A stretch of DNA of 64,000 nucleotides from the NCBI GenBank assembly GCA_963514095.1, contig CAUPSS010000045.1, positions 1-64,000 of the forward strand. The letters are read 5' to 3'. Source of the DNA: Eutrigla gurnardus (lineage: Eukaryota > Chordata > Actinopteri > Perciformes > Triglidae). The number at the start of each line of letters is the position of its first letter. Positions within the stretch are counted from its first letter, which is position 1. Below are positions 32,576 to 43,603 of the stretch, piece after piece. The position numbers and the translations under genes were made by a program. The notes beneath the pieces were generated by a model. It was not told where the DNA came from and searched no databases. It saw only the letters and a list, made by a program, of their open reading frames with translations.

Positions 32576-32929
32576 CTAGAGCTCAACCACTGTGCATAGT
32601 GGTATGACTACAGTGACCCTTTCTGTGCTTAAATGCACAGTGGATGTGTTAACCACACATCTCCCAGCAATGCGCTCAACAGGCAGAAATGATGCTGGGT
32701 ATGACGTGTCTGTTCCTTGCAAGCTCCAAACTTCTATTGGCTTTCCATAAAAATGTCTGTCCGGATGGGGATGAAGCCAGGAAACTTGCGCAATAACATG
32801 TTTAAATGCAGTACCTTTTGACACAACATTAACAACTATAAACTGCTTTATAATGGCTGGTCGTAGTTCTGCTAGAGGGTCAAGGATGGGTTCATAGATC
32901 ATAGATCTCGGCTGTGTTCGAAATGCCAT
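32576..32929 (-). pseudogene. C-terminal piece of a CACTA-type transposase (outer copy)
   Basis: Open for 117 codons on the minus strand. The pattern HPHPDRHFYGKPIEVW followed by SFLPVERIAGRCV resembles the C-terminal part of the large proteins of fish EnSpm/CACTA elements as I remember them. No catalytic core is present, so the element is non-autonomous. The same piece, with an internal deletion of about 80 bp, recurs at 33,420-33,695. Confidence 0.5.
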
Positions 32930-33419
32930 ACTAACGTCCTACTCGTACTTAATTGTGACGTAAATTTGAGTACGTAGTGCGTTCCACTGCATGAAAAGTG
33001 GGATTTTCGTCAGTTAGCGGCCCTGTAAATTCCCGTGGAAGTTCAGGTTTACGACTGCAAGCGGCAATTTGCAGGAAACACAGAAAACTGACGTAAATTG
33101 CCGGGAATTGACGTGGGCCTTGCTTGGCAGTTGTCCCCCCATGACCCCCCTCCCCGTAATCCTAGGGGAGGCTTTAACATGTAAATGAAAATGCTGTGAG
33201 CTATACAAATGCAAATCAGGGTAGCAGGGGGAGTTTTCCCCCAGGCGACATTTTTCTGAAAGGTGTTAACTTCATTTCATCTTCATTCAAAGATATAACT
33301 TCATTTCATCTTCATTCAAAGATACACAAAACAATTTGCTTCAACAATTACTTTTAATCAGGCTTTGCCACAAAGGTAAAATGTACATTCATGCAAACAA
33401 CATCACAGTCTCCTAGAGC

Positions 33420-33695
33420 TCAACCACTGTGCATAGTGGTATGACTACAGTGACCCTTTCTTTGGTCTTGCTGGGCTGTTCCCTGCAAGCTCCAAACTTC
33501 TATTGGCTTTCCATAAAAATGTCTGTCCGGATGGGGATGAAGCCAGGAAACTTGCGCAATAACATGTTTAAATGCAGTACCTTTTGACACAACATTAACA
33601 ACTATAAACTGCTTTATAATGGCTGGTCGTAGTTCTGCTAGAGGGTCAAGGATGGGTTCATAGATCATAGATCTCGGCTGTGTTAGAAATGCCAT
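33420..33695 (-). pseudogene. C-terminal piece of a CACTA-type transposase (inner copy)
   Basis: Same as the outer copy at 32,576-32,929 but with a deletion that removes the SFLPVERI segment and joins the reading to a different tail. Confidence 0.5.
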
Positions 33696-33890
33696 ACTAA
33701 CGTCCTACTCGTACTTAATTGGGACGTACGTAGTGCGTTCACATACAATAGTATGTGAATTTGTGTACGCGAGAAATGCCCGGATGTATACTGCATTGGC
33801 AAGAATTTCAGAGTATACAGCGGACCTTGCTAAATCTACTCAACTTCCCAAAATGCATTGCGGCTCGTCTGACTTCACAAGTTTTGGATA

Positions 33891-35430
33891 ATGGCGGACG
33901 ACTGCGGTGATTCTGGCGACAGCCCGACACAAACCGCGTACACATGTAAGTATACTGTAACATGACTTTTATGTTTCCAGCTGACTTTTAAATCGTATTG
34001 ATAATGAACGTTACTTTATTGTTGTTGGCATTGTACGTTAACGTTACGAATCGAAGGTCCTGGCAGCCGGCTAGCCTACTGACGCTAATTTACCACAGAG
34101 GTTAGCGAGCGCAAGCGAAGCGGAAAATGTGCCGTTTTTACCGACGTTAACTAATAATATAGTGCTTATGTTAAACCGTAGTTATATATTTACTAACGGT
34201 GATAATAACGCCGTGCACCGTTGTCCGTTAAAGGGGCGGATGCAGACACCGGGCGCCTCATTCAGTGGGGGGAACGAGTAGGAGACGTTCACGTTCACCG
34301 GCAAGAGGGATGCTGCTCTGAGAGGCTTCACTTAAGAAAATGTGGTTTAAATGTTACAATTCTTATATCCAGGACTGCTGGAGACTCTCAGGATGATTGC
34401 GGTAAGAATATGTTCGGTGACTGCTAGCTAAGCTAAAATTAGCAAAGCAAGCCCAAGCTAAAAGTAGCTTAAAAGCTAATAGTCCAAGCTAAAAGTAGCA
34501 TAGTAGCCTTGTAAAAGAACAAGAGAGAGGAACCAGTGTAACGTTAAGTTGCTTTGTTGAGTGTATGTTGTTGGTCTTTTACAGGAAGCAGTACGCCGTC
34601 TTCACAACTCGGAGACGAATTGTAGGCGCTACGAACCGGAGCAAGGGTACGATTTAAAGAATATGCTTTCATTCTGCTGTATAAGGAAATAGATGCGTTA
34701 ACAGTAGATACCTATCTTAACTGTTCATTTTGTTTTCACAGACGAACCTCGCCTCATAACGAAGCTGTCCCCTCTTACTTGCTCGGAGCTTTGTCCGCAA
34801 GTCCGAATTTCTATGACGCTGATAGTGACGCCATTGTGTGTAAGTCACTTTTACTGTTTTCTTCTTCCTTGTTTTAATTTTACTGTGACTTAAGTTTTCT
34901 TATTCATACCACTCATTTAATTGTTTTCCAGCTGCCTGTAAGACATACTATGAAACGGTACGCAGGAGCTTCAGACACACACAGCCTGATCTTGCATCGC
35001 AGGCGGAAGCTGTGAAGACGTCAGCTCGGAGTCGTTCCAGGAGAAAGAGGGGGAGACTTATTAGATTTATTAGATCCGTTTTTGGTCAATTTGACCAAAC
35101 CTACCTAAACCTATTTTTCAGGTGCATTAATAGATGTGTTGTGTCCATGCGCAGTGCATCGCGCAGTACTGATTGTCTTTATTTATTGTTTTACAGCTGC
35201 TGGAAACGAGACGGAGTGTGCTTGCTGGCGATGAGGTGGACCGTTGGAAGTGCGCCACCACAGACATGATGTCTGATGAGGAGGACGGCGTCGTTGGCGG
35301 GGTGTCTGGATGGATTGTGTGACCTCCATCCTCTCGTAGCCAGGAGCTCACCGAGCTCTGTGCGACTCTACAGTCGCGATTAGAGAAGACTCCCAAGTAC
35401 AGGGCCACGCACCGCAGGCGGCTGTAAAAT
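33891..35430 (+). pseudogene. Spliced accessory gene of the CACTA-like element (decayed)
   Basis: Exon-like parts: 33,891-33,945 (MADDCGDSG, before GTAAGT), about 34,233-34,330 (DTGRLIQW then, after a frame change, TFTFTG..NAALRGF, like a Myb/MADF-type DNA-binding segment of fish transposon accessory proteins), about 34,740-34,840 (PHNEAVPSYLLGALSASPNFYDADSDAIV), about 34,931-35,050 (YYETVRRSFRHTQPDLASQAEAV..RSRSRRKR) and about 35,200-35,428 (MSDEEDGVVGGVSGWIV..ELTELCATLQSRLEKTPKYRATHRRRL). Frameshifts and a TGA interrupt it. AATAAA follows near 35,505. The last two parts resemble a protein type I have seen in many fish genomes, but I cannot name a function. Confidence 0.5.
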
Positions 35431-35589
35431 TGACCAAATTCGGACAGAATGTCGCCAGTTCATTTGTTTGTTGTGTGGGCAAATTTGTACAGTTGTGTTG
35501 TCAATAAAGCTCTTTCTTTGAATACTTCCTCCTGGCAATTTTTCCTTTCCTCAATAAATTCATTCATATTTATATTTATAAATATATAA

Positions 35590-35706
35590 ATAAATAAAAA
35601 TAAATATGTGTGTATATATATATATATGTATAAATATACATATATATATATACATATATAAACATATATATATATGTGTGTATATATATATGTATATATA
35701 TATATA
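35590..35706. repeat. (TA)n/(TATG)n microsatellite in the inner copy
   Basis: TATATA with TATG variants. The same site in the outer copy (43,103-43,225) has a longer run that replaces about 600 bp of neighbouring sequence. Confidence 0.9.
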
Positions 35707-36089
35707 GTGATAGATCTGCTAACCAATCACTAGTGATTATTCTTGTTTAAAAGACCCAGTGTGACCAATAGTAACACATCTGCCAACGTGGGTTGGCTTT
35801 ACATTTATAATGACCAGATCTGCCAACCAATCACGAGCGATTATACTTGTTTGAAACTAGTTGTTTCATCCAATCCTGAGTGAGGAGCGGAGAGAGTGAT
35901 CTGTGGAAGAGCGGTAAAACTTAAAAATCTAAGAGTGAAAATTGAATTGACAAGAGTGCGGGACATTGTCATTCGAGTGTTGAAAGTAGGTAGGTAACTT
36001 ACAGAGAGGAGATTGTGGGGGTATCGACCGACGGCCTGTATAGGTCCGGTAGCGGTACCCTTGCGCTGCTTTCTGTAAGTGGGTGTAAA

Positions 36090-37305
36090 ATGGAGGGAAG
36101 GAAGGGGGACGGAGATAGTTACAACAGTATGGAAATGAGTGAAGAGGAGTATGAGATTGATAAAGGGGGTAGTGAATGGGAGCAAGTAGGGAGAGGAGGA
36201 AGGTGTAGAAAGGCAAGTGGGAAAAAGAGAAAGAAGGAAGATAAAGATAGTGTGGAAGGCACAGAGAGTGAGGGGCAGGGAGAGGAGGTAAGGAGTGGGA
36301 AGAAGGGATCCCTTAATGTAGTGGTGAGATTTGAGGGAGAAGGGGGGGTAAAGAAAATGGACCCACTAAAAATCACAAAAATAATCAGCACAAGTAGGAG
36401 AAGTTAAGTACGCTAAAGTGCTAGGAGATGGGAACCTGCTTATTGGGTGTAACACAGAAACACAAGTAGAAAAAGCTCGGAAAATGGTGAGTGTAGGAAA
36501 AATGAAGGTTACAAAAACAGTGAAAGTTGGGGAACAGACAAATAATGGATGTAAGGGAGTGATAACAGGGGTTCCCCTTGGTATCAGCATAAAAGATCTA
36601 GTGGGAAATCTAAAAATGAGAAATACCACAGTTAAAGATGTTAAAAGAATGACAAGAGGACCTGAGAAAAAAGAATCAGAAACAGTAGTGGTAGAGTTTG
36701 ATGCAAAAACAATCCCAAGGGAACTCTATTGTGGATTTGTAAAATACAATGTGAGAGAATTCGTCCCAAAACCAATGAGGTGCTTCAATTGTCAGGAGTA
36801 TGGACATATAGCTAACCGGTGCAAAGGCAAAAGAAGGTGTGCAAGGTGTGGAGGAGACCATGAATATGGGAAATGTGGAACGGGGGTGAGGCCAAAATGC
36901 TGTAACTGTGGAGGAGAGCATAGCGTAGCATACTGGGGCTGTGAGGCTATGAAGAGAGAAATAACAGTGCAACAGATAAAAGTGAATGAAAAAGTGTCGT
37001 ATGCTGAAGCTGCTAAGAGAGCGGGACAAGGGAATATCAGTGGCATGCAACAGAAGAGAGAGAAACAAGTGATGACAAGTGTTGTACAAGAAGTTGAAAA
37101 GAAAATGTTGGAGGAGAAAAAGAGATTGGTGACATTCATAGCAGGAGTCATAAATGCGACCGCAGATGTTAAATCTAAAACAGAAAGAATACAAATAATA
37201 GTGAAAGCGGCAGTACATCATCTGGATATGAAGGGGATAAGATGGGAAGAGGTAAGAGATGAGTTGAGTGTTCAGGCCAGTCAAGAACCATCATGTATTG
37301 GGTAA
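36090..37305 (+). pseudogene. LINE ORF1: nucleic-acid-binding protein
   Basis: Starts at ATG 36,090 (MEGRKGDGD), with an acidic then Lys-rich N-terminus. A 1-nt shift near 36,388 interrupts it; the frame then reopens through GDGNLLIGCNTETQ. Three CCHC knuckles follow at residues about 122-135, 141-153 and 161-175 of the second part (CFNCQEYGHIANRC, CARCGGDHEYGKC, CCNCGGEHSVAYWGC), then a Lys-rich helical tail. The product would package LINE RNA. It overlaps the start of ORF2 by about 13 bases. Confidence 0.88.
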
Positions 37306-38300
37306 TATTAATAATAATGATAATCCTTCAGTGGAATGCGAGAAGCCTAATTGCGAATGGTCAGGAGTTTAAACAGTTCATCTATCGTCAACAGGAAAAA
37401 CCAGACATAATGTGCATCCAGGAATCCTGGTTAAAACCAAACTTAGAGTTCATTATTAAAGAGTACGTGGCAGTCAGAAGAGACAGGGGAGAAGGGACAG
37501 GAGGCGGATGTGTCACATTTGTAAAAGAGGGCATTCCCTACAGGATTATTGATATTGGAGCTGAGATGGAGAGTATTATAATAGAAGTATGGATAGGAAA
37601 GAGGAAGCTGGTGATACTAAATTTTTACAACCCATGCAGACAGTTGGACATTAAGAAACTGGAAGAAATGGAAGGCAAGAGCAATGGTAACGCAGTGTGG
37701 TGTGGAGATTTTAATGCTCATAATACATTATGGGGGAGTGAGAAGAACGACCGCAATGGGGAGACAGTGGAGGAATTGTTAGATGGAAAGAATCTGGTTT
37801 GTGTGAATGATGGGAGAGGGACAAGGATAGACGTAAATACTGGGAAGGAGTCGGCTTTAGATTTGACATTAGTGACCAATACATTAGCGCCATTATGTGA
37901 ATGGAATGTGTGTCAAAAAGGGACTATAGGAAGTGACCATTATCCTATATATAATAAAATAAATTTAGCAACAGTACAGGCCACGGAGAGAGCAGGAGGA
38001 AGATGGATCTTAGAAAAAGCTAATTGGGTAGAATTCATGAAGGAGTGCGATAAAAATCTCTCTCAGATTAGCGGTAACTTAGAGGTGGAAATGATGGAAA
38101 GGGAAATAAAGCGGGGGATCATAGCCGCAGCAACCAGCTCCATACCTAAAAGTACAGGCAGAAAGAAGAATAAGTTAGTACCATGGTGGGATGAAAAATG
38201 CAAACAAGCAGTTAAAAGCAGAAACAAAGCATTTAAGTTAGTTAAAAGATATCATAACTTTCAACATCTGATCCAATATAAGCAACACAAGCAATGGTAA
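37293..38300 (+). pseudogene. LINE ORF2, part 1: AP-like endonuclease
   Basis: Shows the EEP endonuclease blocks: LQWNARSLIAN, CIQESWL (catalytic Glu), WCGDFNAHNTLWG and GSDHYPI (Asp-His). A 1-nt deletion near 38,285 ends the frame. Confidence 0.9.
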
Positions 38301-39814
38301 GGAAAACAATAAGACAAGCAAAGAGGTCGTATTGGAGGGAGTTCTGTGGATCGATCGGGAGCACTACTAAGATAGGTGAAGTCTGGGGGATGTTGAAAAA
38401 AATGGGTGGAGATAGGAAGGACTGGAATTATCCAGTCCTGAGTTCTGGAAATGAGGTCGCTGTAACCAATAAAGAGAAGGCTGAGTTAATGGCTAAAACT
38501 TTTGTTGCGGTGCACAGCTCAAATAATTTAACGGAGGAGGGAAGAAATGGTAGGGAGAAAACTAGGAATGAAAACAGGGAGGTGTTAGAAAGAAAGGATA
38601 GTAGGGGAAATGAGTTAGATGTCCCATTTACCATCGGAGAAATGAAAAGAGCAATAGCCAAAACAAGAAGGAGTGCACCAGGTAAAGATAGAATATGTTA
38701 TACAATGATTAAACATATAAGTGAGGGGGGATTAATGAAAATATTAACACTATACAATAAAGTCTGGAGAGAGGGTAAAGTCCCACAAAGCTGGAAAGAG
38801 GCGATAATCATCCCAATCAGGAAGCCTGGGAAAGATCATAGCAAGCCAACAAACTACAGACCCATAGCTCTTACGTCACATATAGGAAAAATAATGGAGA
38901 GAATGATTAATGAGAGGCTCATGTATTATATTGAAAAGAGGGGACTGGTGACTAAGTATCAAAGTGGATTTAGAAGAGGTAGGAGCACAATGGATCCGAT
39001 ATTATGTTTAGAAGACGACATTAGGAAAGCGCAGGTAAATAAAGAAACGGTGGCCGCAGTGTTCTTTGATGTCGAAAAAGCATACGACATGTTGTGGAGA
39101 GAAGGTTTGCTGATTAAGATGCATCACATGGGGATTGAGGGAAAGTTATTTAACTGGGTCATGGATTTTCTAAGGGAAAGGGTCATCCAGGTTAAAATTG
39201 GGTCAGAAATCTCAGAAAGTTATATTGTAGAGAATGGTACGCCGCAGGGGAGTGTTATCAGTCCTACACTATTTACAATAATGATAAATGACATTTTCAA
39301 CAACATACCAACAGGAATGGGAAGATCTCTGTTTGCAGATGATGGGACAGTATGGAAGAGGGGAGGCAACATAGATCACATAGTCATGAAAGTACAGCAA
39401 GGGATAGATCAAGTGGAAAAATGGGGAGCAGAATGGGGTTTCAAATTTCCAGTGGAAAAAAGTAAAGTAATGTTCTTCTCAAAAAAGAAAATCAGTGAAA
39501 ATAAAAAGGTAAACTTATATGGAAGGAACTTAGAAAGAGTAAACAGCATGCGATTCTTGGGATTAAGCTTTGACTCTGGATTAACGTGGAGAGAGCATGT
39601 GAAGGGAATAGTTCAAAAAAGTAAGGGAGTATTGAATGTTATGAGGTGTTTGGCCGGGCTAGAATGGGGGGCTGACTTTACGTCACTAAAACATATATAC
39701 ATTGCACTAATACGATCTAGAATAGAGTATGGTAGCGTGGGATATGGATCAGCAGCTAAATCAGTCCTCTTACAGCTAGATGTCATTCAAGCTCGAGCAC
39801 TGAGAATTTGTTAA
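38294..39814 (+). pseudogene. LINE ORF2, part 2: reverse transcriptase
   Basis: RT blocks are all present: PGKDRICYTMIKH, NYRPIALTSHIGKIMER, QSGFRRGRSTMD, FFDVEKAYDMLW, GTPQGSVISPTLF and the catalytic FADD (residues about 347-350). The frame ends at a TAA at 39,812-39,814, a point change in the reading ARALRIC/GAMKTAP, since the next part follows in the same frame. Confidence 0.92.
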
Positions 39815-41040
39815 GGAGCAATGAAAACAGCACCAGTATGCTCCCTTCAGGTTGAAGCAGGAGAAATGCCATTATGGCTCAGAAGGAAACAGCTTACAGC
39901 CAATCACTGGATACATCTAAAAGGACACAATGAAGACCATCCAACAAAGAGAGTTTTGGAGATGTGTTGGGAAAAGGGGAAAGAACAAAAATCAAGCTTT
40001 GGGTGGGTCAGTGAGGGAATAGCAGAACAACTAAAAATACAGCAAATAGAAGTCAGCCCAACAGTTCTGTGGACGCAAATACCAGAATGGATGCTACAAG
40101 AGACAAGCGTAGACCTAGAAATATGGAACATCAAGAGAAGAAATAAAACAGCTGACCTAGTACAGGAATTTTATAACTACACAGAGGGAAAGTATGGGGA
40201 ATATGTGCACATATATACAGATGGATCAAAAGAGCCGGAAACAGGAGCAACAGGTGCAGCAGTGGTGGTTCCCAGTCATCATATCAAGATATCAAAAAAA
40301 ACATCAGACCACCTAAGCATATATGCAGTGGAGCTATGCGCAATATTAATGGCAATAGACTGGGTCGAGGACAGAGTGGACAAGAAGACAGTCATATGCA
40401 GTGATTCAGTTTCATCACTCTCAAGCATAAAAAACAGGTCAGCAAAAACACATCAGGAATTATTATATGAAGTACTGTTAAAAACATCCAGATTAACACA
40501 ACAGGGGAGGGAGATAACGTTCATGTGGGTGCCAGCTCACTTGGGGATACAAGGAAATGAAAATGCAGACAAATCTGCTAAGGAGGCAGTAAAGAAAAAG
40601 GAGGTGGAAGTGAAAGTAAAATTATCAAAAGCAGAGGGGAAAAGTTTAATATGGAAGGAAATAATTAATCAATGGAACCAGTATTGGAAGAGCCAGGAAA
40701 AAGGGAGACATTTATATAAATTACAGGGAGTAGTAGGAGAGATGGGGGGTTATGGAGACAATAGAACAGAACAGGTAACAATGAGCAGATTAAGAATAGG
40801 GCATACCAAACTGAACAGCACACTTAATATCATAGGGAAGCATGCAAATGGTCTGTGTAATTGTGGGGAGAGGGAAACAGTTGAACACGTGGTGATGGAT
40901 TGTCCTGGATATGAAAGGGAGAGGGAGAGGATGAATAGAGGGTTGCAGAAGGTAGGAGTGAGGGAAATTAATTTTAACAGTATAATAGAATGTGGAAAAT
41001 CGAGGGAAGGGAGGAGAATCATAATAAGATACCTAGTAAC
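39815..41040 (+). pseudogene. LINE ORF2, part 3: RNase H and C-terminal zinc finger
   Basis: RNase H motifs: IYTDGSKEPETGATG (Asp), YAVELCAILMAI (Glu), VICSDSVSSL (Asp) and WVPAHLGIQGNENADKSAK (His/Asp). A CCHC-like C-terminus, CNCGERETVEHVVMDC, follows at about 40,856-40,903. The hAT insertion at 41,041 alters the last residues; before it the frame would have ended at GLIKRI with TAG near 41,591. Confidence 0.9.
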
Positions 41041-41558
41041 CAGTGGCGGTTCTACACGGGGGCCTACAGGGGCCAGTGCCCCTGTAAAAATGTCCCAGGC
41101 CCCCCCTGTGGCCCCCCCAGAGCTGACTGAATAAGCTGACTGAATGATAAAATGAAAATGAAATAAATTGATCAAGTTATTACGATTTTATGCGCTAGCG
41201 CCAAAAGCGGAACTAATGTGACTCAGCGCTCTACACGGAATAATTAGAGCGACGCACCCAAACACTGCCTTGCCGGATGCGAGATGAGAGTGAGAACGGC
41301 AGCCACAAGTTTTGAAGAGAGGAGCTAATGTCTTGTTGCAAGAGGCGAAGGTAAGCAAAACGATTTCATCTCGTAAAGTGATTTATTGCACGTAACCGTG
41401 TTACTGTTGTTCCTCACTACGATAAGAAAATCAAGTTTGTAAATGTCTGATCTCGCTATGTTTAAATATCATTTGTTTCCATTTTTTAATGTGCCCCTCT
41501 GATCAAACATTGGCCCCACCTTGGCCCCCCCAGTAAAATTTGTCTAGAACCGCCACTG
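41041..41558. mobile_element. hAT-type MITE in the LINE 3' end
   Basis: 518 bp beginning CAGTGGCGGTTCTACAC and ending TAGAACCGCCACTG, flanked by a perfect 8-bp duplication CTAGTAAC (41,033-41,040 and 41,559-41,566), the hAT signature. It contains no transposase; C-rich tracts (GGCCCCCC) lie near both ends. Confidence 0.95.
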
Positions 41559-41897
41559 CTAGTAACAACTGGGTTAATTAAAAGGATATAGAAGAGGAGG
41601 AACGGGAGGAGTAAAGTCCAGCAGATGGCGGTAAATGCAACAATAAGGATGCCGACTGCCATTAAACTCCAAAGAAGAAGAAGAAGAATCCTGAGTGAGG
41701 ATATTCAAGCCATCTCTGGCCAGGCGCGGTTTCGCTGCTATTCATATGCTAATTAGAGCCTTCGCTGTGGTTCGTTTCCGACAATTTTCGGCACAGACGA
41801 ACGCGGCGTTCGCAGCAGGTAAATTGTCGTTAACTCCCGAAAATTAGGGAGATTTCCGGGCGTTTACAGGGACGAAAATCTGACTTTTCATGCAGTG

Positions 41898-43104
41898 TTC
41901 ACATACAATAGTATGTGAATTTGTGCACGCGAGAAATGCCCGGATGTATACTGCATTGGCAAGAATTTCTGAGTACAGCGGACCTTGCTAAATCTACTCA
42001 ACTTCCCAAAATGCATTGCGGCTCGTCTGACTTCACAAGTTTTGGATAATGGCGGACGACTGCGGTGATTCTGGCGAGGAGCCCGACACAAACCGCGTAC
42101 ACATGTAAGTATACTGTAACATGACTTTTATGTTTCCAGCTGACTTTTAAATCGTATTGATAATGAACGTTACTTTATTGTTGTTGGCATTGTACGTTAA
42201 CGTTACGAATCGAAGGTCCTGGCAGCCGGCTAGCCTACTGACGCTAATTTACCATTTAGGGGTTATCGAGCGCAAGCGAAGCGGAAAATGTGCCGTTTTT
42301 ACCGACGTTAACTAATAATATAGTGCTTATGTTAAACCGTGGTTATATATTTACTAACGGTGATTAATAACGCCGTGCACCGTTGTCCGTTAAAGGGGCG
42401 GATGCAGACACCGGGCGCCTCATTCAGTGGGGGGAACGAGGAGGAGACGTTCACGTTCACCGGCAGCAGGAATGCTGCTCTGAGAGGCTTCACTTAAGAA
42501 AATGTGGTTTAAATGTTATAATTCTTATATCCAGGACTGCTGGAGACTCTCAGGATGATTGCGGTAAGAATATGTTCGGTGACTGCTAGCTAAGCTAAAA
42601 TTAGCAAAGCAAGCCCAAGCTAAAAGTAGCTTAAAAGCTAATAGTCCAAGCTAAAAGTAGCATAGTAGCCTTGTAAAAGAACAAGAGAGAGGAACCAGTG
42701 TAACGTTAAGTTGCTTTGTTGAGTGTATGTTGTTGGTCTTTTACAGGAAGCAGTACGCCGTCTTCACAACTCGGAGACGAATTGTAGGCGCTACGAACCG
42801 GAGCAAGGGTACGATTTAAAGAATATGCTTTCATTCTGCTGTATAAGGAAATAGATGCGTTAACAGTAGATACCTATCTTAACTGTTCATTTTGTTTTCA
42901 CAGACGAACCTCGCCTCATAACGAAGCTGTGACCTCTTACTTGCTCGGAGCTTTGTCCGCAAGTCCGGATTTCTATGACGCTGATAGTGACGCCATTGTG
43001 TGTAAGTAACTTTTACTGTTTTCTTCTTCCTTGTTTTAATTTTACTGTGACTTAAGTTTTCTTATTCATACCACTCATTTAATTGTTTTCCAGCTGCCTG
43101 CATG

Positions 43105-43185
<81 letters not shown>

Positions 43186-43225
43186 TTATATATATATGTA
43201 TATATATATATGTATTTATATATAG
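41898..43225 (+). pseudogene. Right half of the outer CACTA-like element with decayed exons
   Basis: Parallels 33,738-34,938 of the inner copy: first exon at about 42,048 (MADDCGDSGEEPD, one base different so the frame differs), the Myb/MADF-like exon at about 42,396-42,500, and the DADSDAIV exon at about 42,905-43,003. At 43,100 it jumps into (TA)n and loses the final exons. Confidence 0.6.
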
Positions 43226-43603
43226 TGATAGATCTGCTAACCAATCACTAGTGATTATTCTTGTTTAAAAGACCCAGTGTGACCAATAGTAACACATCTG
43301 TCAACGTGGGTTGGCTTTACATTTATAATGACCAGATCTGCCAACCAATCACGAGCGATTATACTTGTTTAAAACTAGTTGTTTCATCCAATCCTGAGTG
43401 AGGATATTCAAGCCATCTCTGGCCTGGCGCGGTTTCGCTGCTATTCATATGCTAATTAGAGCCTTCGCTGTGGTTCGTTTCCGACAATTTTCGGCACAGA
43501 CGAATGCGGCGTTCGCAGCCTGTAAATTGTCGTTAACTCCCGAAAATTAGGGAGATTTTCGGGCGTTTACAGGGACGAAAATCCGACTTTTCATGCAGTG
43601 GAG

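Larger units (their letters stand above)
35887..41686 (+). mobile_element. Nearly full-length I/Nimb-like LINE with RNase H
   Basis: Flanked by the 15-bp duplication AATCCTGAGTGAGGA (35,872-35,886 and 41,687-41,701). It ends in an (AAG)n tail after GGATGCCGACTGCCATTAAA. It has an ORF1 with three zinc knuckles and an ORF2 with endonuclease, RT and RNase H, the combination of the I/Nimb group. Net of a hAT insertion it is about 5.27 kb. It has two frameshifts and one stop, so it is inactive but only lightly damaged. Confidence 0.92.
32985..41897 (+). mobile_element. Inner CACTA/EnSpm-like copy, inserted in the outer copy
   Basis: The left end CACTGCATGAAAAGTGGGAT at 32,985 and the right end (TGACTTTTCATGCAGTG at 41,881-41,897) are flanked by TTC (32,982-32,984 and 41,898-41,900). 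The host sequence GTAGTGCGTTC/ACATACAATAG is restored when it is removed, and the same junction is seen uninterrupted inside the inner copy at 33,731-33,750. The two copies share orientation. Net of the LINE it is about 3.1 kb. Confidence 0.85.
32148..43600 (+). mobile_element. Outer CACTA/EnSpm-like DNA transposon
   Basis: The left end CACTGCATGAAAAGTGGGAT and the right end (ATCCGACTTTTCATGCAGTG at 43,581-43,600) are inverted copies, flanked by the 3-bp duplication GAG (32,145-32,147 and 43,601-43,603). CACTG termini with 3-bp duplications are typical of CACTA/EnSpm elements. Without the inner copy it is about 2.5 kb. It holds a minus-strand frame near its left end and decayed plus-strand exons at right; the exon region downstream of about 43,100 is replaced by (TA)n. 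Confidence 0.82.

Noticed and set aside
32145..33740. Simple tandem duplication of about 800 bp
   Set aside because: The second copy starts at a transposon terminus with its own target duplication and has a matching far end at 41,897, so it is a self-insertion.
35460..35726. Ile/Tyr-rich frame in the (TA)n region
   Set aside because: Microsatellite translation only.
36119..37284. Minus-strand hydrophobic frames opposite LINE ORF1
   Set aside because: They are shadows of the Lys-rich coding strand; the zinc knuckles are on the plus strand.
32148..43600. PIF/Harbinger assignment for the nested DNA transposon
   Set aside because: Harbinger duplications are usually TWA. Here they are GAG and TTC with CACTG ends, which fits CACTA/EnSpm better.
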